Below are positions 20,254 to 22,468 of a DNA stretch of 22,468 nucleotides, one piece after another (positions within the stretch are counted from its first letter, which is position 1; the number at the start of each line of letters is the position of its first letter). Source of the DNA: a virus. The stretch is taken from the IMG/VR virus record IMGVR_UViG_3300022072_000146, positions 1-22,468 of that record; one strand, 5' to 3'. A model generated the notes under the pieces. The model was not told the DNA's origin and did no database searches. It worked only from the letters and a program-made list of their open reading frames with translations. Made by a program: the position numbers and the translations under genes.

Positions 20254-20474
20254 GCACTCAAACAATTGCAACTTACTATTGTGCATTCTGTGCCGCAGTT
20301 GCCAACTTCTTTAAAAATTCAATAAAAGAAACATGCTTTGATCCAAAGTTTGATCGAAAAACACACAAAATACTTAGCCAAATGAGTAACCGTGAACTAG
20401 CTGACATCGGCATTACTCGCGGTGATATTATGCACATCTCAATGGGCGGCGACATTTATAGAGGTGATCGCTAA
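20250..20474 (+). CDS. DUF1127-family small protein
   Basis: 74 residues. MSTQTIATYYCAFCAAVANF has the same CxxC-bearing start as its neighbour. The C-terminal half, FDRKTHKILSQMSNRELADI then GITRGDIMHISMGG, is a DUF1127 (YjiS-like) motif: L-S-x-R-E-L-x-D-I-G-I-T-R-G-D-I. Bacterial DUF1127 proteins are small Arg-rich factors linked to RNA metabolism and nutrient or stress responses in alphaproteobacteria. Overlaps its neighbours by ATGA and TAATG. A host-derived gene captured by the phage is the likely origin. Confidence 0.85.
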   Translation: MSTQTIATYYCAFCAAVANFFKNSIKETCFDPKFDRKTHKILSQMSNRELADIGITRGDIMHISMGGDIYRGDR

Positions 20475-20677
20475 TGTGGAATAGAATGATTAAACGATTA
20501 GAGATTATTGGTTACTGTAGAGCCATTGGCGCCCTTAGTCAGCAACATGGTGTCACTCAACGGCATATTGATTGCTTAAAAGATTCTGCTGACCAGGCTC
20601 GTGTTGACCTAGCAAAAATGAAAAACGAAACTAAATTACGTATAACAAATAACATGGCAACCAAATTAATCGGTTGA
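20474..20677 (+). CDS. Small helical protein, last gene of the DUF1127 operon
   Basis: 67 residues, SD GAGGTGAT. MWNRMIKRLEIIGYCRAIGA, LSQQHGVTQRHIDCLKDSAD, QARVDLAKMKNETKLRI. All helix, with a first helix 'RLEIIGYCRAIGALSQQHG' similar in layout to the GRARAASALAQQG helix two genes upstream, so it may be a divergent relative. Its TGA stop overlaps the -35 of the next promoter. Confidence 0.72.
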   Translation: MWNRMIKRLEIIGYCRAIGALSQQHGVTQRHIDCLKDSADQARVDLAKMKNETKLRITNNMATKLIG

Positions 20678-20702
20678 CAAATATAAATATCTATGCTATA
20701 AT
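20674..20702 (+). promoter_or_regulatory. consensus sigma70 promoter for the 20750 gene
   Basis: TTGACA (20674-20679), 17-base spacer, TATAAT (20697-20702): perfect match in both boxes, the strongest in the window. The spacer contains TATAAATA. The leader carries a tandem TAGTTAAACA repeat (20707-20716, 20718-20727). Confidence 0.8.
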
Positions 20703-20749
20703 AGTATAGTTAAACAATAGTTAAACACACACACACATGGAGAACTAAA

Positions 20750-21040
20750 ATGAACGATATGACAAAACAATTTGAGCAATTTACTAACATGCTCAAGGCA
20801 GTAACACCACAGATTACGCCAAACAAAAATGGCTATGAAATCCGTACCAAAGTACTAGAGTATGCCCAAAATCAAACTTGGCAGGACTATCATGCTAAGT
20901 TTGCTGGATACGAAACAACAGTTACCAAGGAAGGTGACGAAGTAGTTACTAAGGTAGAACTGCCCGAAGTACCAGGCGCTGATGTTGTATTAGAAACAGC
21001 ACAGAAGTTTTATGATTTTGTAAGCGGCAAGAAATCCTAA
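20750..21040 (+). CDS. Small abundant-type phage protein, unknown function
   Basis: 96 residues, SD TGGAGAA. MNDMTKQFEQFTNMLKAVTP, QITPNKNGYEIRTKVLEYAQ, NQTWQDYHAKFAGYETTVTK, then EVVTKVELPEVPGADVVLET, AQKFYDFVSG. The 'GYEIRTKVLEYAQNQTWQDYHAK' helix and 'VPGADVVLETAQKFYDFV' end are familiar from hypothetical proteins of marine T4-like phages. Acidic, soluble, no enzymatic motif. Its dedicated consensus promoter and strong terminator mark it as a highly expressed single-gene unit. Confidence 0.82.
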   Translation: MNDMTKQFEQFTNMLKAVTPQITPNKNGYEIRTKVLEYAQNQTWQDYHAKFAGYETTVTKEGDEVVTKVELPEVPGADVVLETAQKFYDFVSGKKS

Positions 21041-21062
21041 TAATCAGATTATATAATATTTG

Positions 21063-21090
21063 AAAGGACTCCTTTATGGGGTCCTTTTTT
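21063..21090 (+). terminator. rho-independent terminator after the 20750 gene
   Basis: Stem AAAGGACTCC (21063-21072) / GGGGTCCTTT (21078-21087), 10 bp with one G-U pair, 5-base loop, T-run through 21090. Confidence 0.88.
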
Positions 21091-21155
21091 ACATCTTGCT
21101 ATTGATTTTACCACACTGTTAGCGTCTACATTTATTGATTATATTAAATAACAGT

Positions 21156-21362
21156 ATGACACAAGAAGAACTTAAAAAAGTAAACGAGATGTTCTACGCA
21201 GTAAAAGGACATTTGTTTCCAATAGAATACACTGTAAACGAGATGCGCAGCGTATATGAATCCTACTTTAATCGTATGTGGGGAAATGACGAGTTTTACA
21301 CTCATATAGAAGACTTCGAGGAAGTATGGGACAATAGAACTACATGGCTTTCTCACATTTAG
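21156..21362 (+). CDS. Small protein of unknown function
   Basis: 68 residues from ATG 21156; an in-frame TTG at 21135 would add seven. MTQEELKKVNEMFYAVKGHL, FPIEYTVNEMRSVYESYFNR, MWGNDEFYTHIEDFEEVWDN. Acidic, aromatic, helical. No convincing SD or promoter, so it is the least certain of the mid-size genes here; frame length and composition favour coding. Confidence 0.55.
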   Translation: MTQEELKKVNEMFYAVKGHLFPIEYTVNEMRSVYESYFNRMWGNDEFYTHIEDFEEVWDNRTTWLSHI

Positions 21363-21443
21363 GTTACGATGCCTTCCCATTATGCGATGACAATCCTGCT
21401 ACATTGATAAATATTGATATAATATAAAAGGAAATATAATATC

Positions 21444-21920
21444 ATGGGAAGACCACTAAACAAACGTTACTTTGCTGATAAGCTAGTAGGCCCAACTCTC
21501 GCTGGCAACGAAATTCAAATACATTTTCATAACGGCACGACTACTGTGAACGGCTTTATCGTTAAACAAACGGGAACTAGAAAATTTGTAGTTTCCGAAA
21601 CAGGTGTCGAGGACGCAACATATAATTGTGTATTGACAGCTGGCCTAGAGACACATGAGCTAACAGTAGGACAAATGTTAATTATTGTCAAAGCAGACGA
21701 TGGTGAAGTATACACGATAAGTAAAATTGCTGGACATAAGTGTACGCTAAAAACAGCAAATGTTATCGGTGCTAATATCTATGATGGCAAAAGTGTTCCG
21801 TGGAACTTCGCTGCTGATGAAACTGACGGAGCTGTACAGATTGAAGAAGCCGGCGATGATAACGTTGGTGGAAATGGTGATCAAGATAACTTGTATGAAA
21901 CGCCCGAGATCGTGGCGTAA
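21444..21920 (+). CDS. Probable virion structural protein
   Basis: 158 residues, SD AAAAGGA 12 bases upstream. The start MGRPLNKRYFADKLVG is a recognisable beginning of small structural proteins in marine T4-like phages. Then beta-rich sequence (EIQIHFHNGTTTVNGFIVKQ, TGTRKFVVSETG, YTISKIAGHKCTLKTANVIG) and an acidic Gly/Asp/Asn tail (EEAGDDNVGGNGDQDN). No membrane segment. A GATAAATA box (21406-21413) upstream is a degenerate late-promoter candidate. Confidence 0.75.
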   Translation: MGRPLNKRYFADKLVGPTLAGNEIQIHFHNGTTTVNGFIVKQTGTRKFVVSETGVEDATYNCVLTAGLETHELTVGQMLIIVKADDGEVYTISKIAGHKCTLKTANVIGANIYDGKSVPWNFAADETDGAVQIEEAGDDNVGGNGDQDNLYETPEIVA

Positions 21921-21965
21921 TATAAATTATATATATAAATTAAAATAGTCTGTATGGCTAAATCG

Positions 21966-21995
21966 CCCCTTAGTAGATTTATTTTTACTAAGGGG
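21966..21995. terminator. hairpin between convergent genes
   Basis: Perfect 10-bp stem CCCCTTAGTA (21966-21975) / TACTAAGGGG (21986-21995), 10-base loop. No long T-run on the plus side (TTACTCATTT), so termination efficiency is uncertain; it could serve both converging transcripts. Confidence 0.6.
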
Positions 21996-22018
21996 TTACT
22001 CATTTCCATAGAAACGTG

Positions 22019-22468
22019 TTAAATTTTAAATTTGCAATTATCAAAATGCCATCTATTCATGTTTCCAGTTGAACCGGTCTTGTCGCAATGCGGACACGTT
22101 ACAGTCTTTCGCATTGCAGCAAGCATTTTTCCTCTATTAGATCTTTCCTCTTTTGAAAGAGATTGATGATATGAACGAACTCCGCTCAGATGATTGTACA
22201 TTTCTTCCTTCGACAATGCCCGCATCCGCGCCCCAGTCTTTTCTGAATTTTCCTTTCTACCTTCAGGAGTGTTTCTTTTTGCTTGCATAGCATCAACAGC
22301 ATTTTTACTTCGTATCTTACGCTGTTCTGTATCTAAATTTGCCCAATGAGCTTTTAGTCCGTCGCTCATTGCTTTAGACACAATATTATTAGTATCAGTA
22401 ATATTTAAAAAATCTTGTCTATGTTTTACATTCATTTTTTTAAGGACAGTGCCTTCCCATAATTTTTT
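22019..22468 (-). CDS. Homing endonuclease C-terminal part (5' end outside window)
   Basis: The frame is open from the window edge, reading KKLWEGTVLKKMNVKHRQDF before the first obvious ATG (22435), so the true start is probably outside. 150 codons visible including stop. It carries repeated basic helices (TEQRKIRSKNAVDAMQAKRN, GVRSYHQSLSKEERSNRGKM) and ends with a zinc-finger-like CPHCDKTGSTGNMNRWHFDN-C, a C-terminal module frequent in phage GIY-YIG and HNH homing endonucleases. The nuclease domain is not in view, so its class cannot be stated. Confidence 0.78.
   Translation of the reverse strand, partial: KKLWEGTVLKKMNVKHRQDFLNITDTNNIVSKAMSDGLKAHWANLDTEQRKIRSKNAVDAMQAKRNTPEGRKENSEKTGARMRALSKEEMYNHLSGVRSYHQSLSKEERSNRGKMLAAMRKTVTCPHCDKTGSTGNMNRWHFDNCKFKI

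Noticed and set aside
21370-22460. Direct repeat TGCCTTCCCAT at 21370 and 22450 as a mobile-element boundary
   Set aside because: Only 11 bases, and the right copy lies inside an endonuclease reading frame; chance is likely.

Overview
The window reads as part of a lytic, T4-like (myovirus-type) phage genome, most likely marine. The evidence is a class Ia ribonucleotide reductase operon (nrdA, nrdB, glutaredoxin), a PAAR spike-tip protein beside a large tail/virion protein, a T4-type late promoter box (TATAAATA), short overlapping genes nearly all on one strand, and many homing endonucleases. Host identity is inference. Two tandem small proteins, one with a clear DUF1127 motif (ELADIGITRGDI), and near-perfect sigma70 promoters suggest a proteobacterium, probably an alphaproteobacterium. 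No stretch longer than about 150 bases lacks a gene.

Layout. 1-501 (minus) is a GIY-YIG/NUMOD3 homing endonuclease cut by the window edge. 649-1807 holds a PD-(D/E)XK nuclease and an unknown gene. 1878-7814 is the nucleotide-reduction block. In it nrdA is cut in two by a GIY-YIG endonuclease gene, and nrdB is followed by a second endonuclease ORF, then glutaredoxin. 7789-9954 carries an unknown beta-rich protein and, behind a late promoter, PAAR and a virion protein. 9960-10723 holds a small gene and an HNH nuclease. 10785-12626 encodes an exported, outer-membrane-anchored, collagen-like trimeric autotransporter-type protein. 12694-16267 has small genes, a secreted SleB-type cell-wall hydrolase, a nuclease-like protein with an altered active site, and a large inner-membrane coiled-coil protein. 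16264-18030 is a translation/proteolysis cluster: a homologue of translation initiation factor IF-3 preceded by a 14-codon overlapping leader ORF, ribosomal protein bS21, and the Clp adaptor ClpS behind a possibly structured leader. 18094-20677 contains small accessory genes, another GIY-YIG endonuclease with a free-standing copy of its DNA-binding domain, and a four-gene overlapping operon with the DUF1127-like proteins. 20674-21920 holds a monocistronic small gene with its own strong promoter and terminator, a small unknown gene and a probable virion protein. 22019-22468 (minus) is a partial homing endonuclease.

How the genes may work together. The RNR/glutaredoxin block supplies dNTPs. IF-3, bS21 and ClpS could retune host translation initiation and N-degron proteolysis. 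The surface adhesin, cell-wall hydrolase and membrane coiled-coil protein act at the host envelope. Regulation appears to use at least ten strong sigma70-type promoters with exact 17-base spacers, some joined to terminators in a reused terminator-promoter-RBS cassette, and at least one T4-type late promoter. The most notable items are the phage-encoded YadA-like adhesin, the phage IF-3 with its leader ORF, the genes-in-pieces nrdA, and the endonuclease whose C-terminus repeats the NrdB tail.
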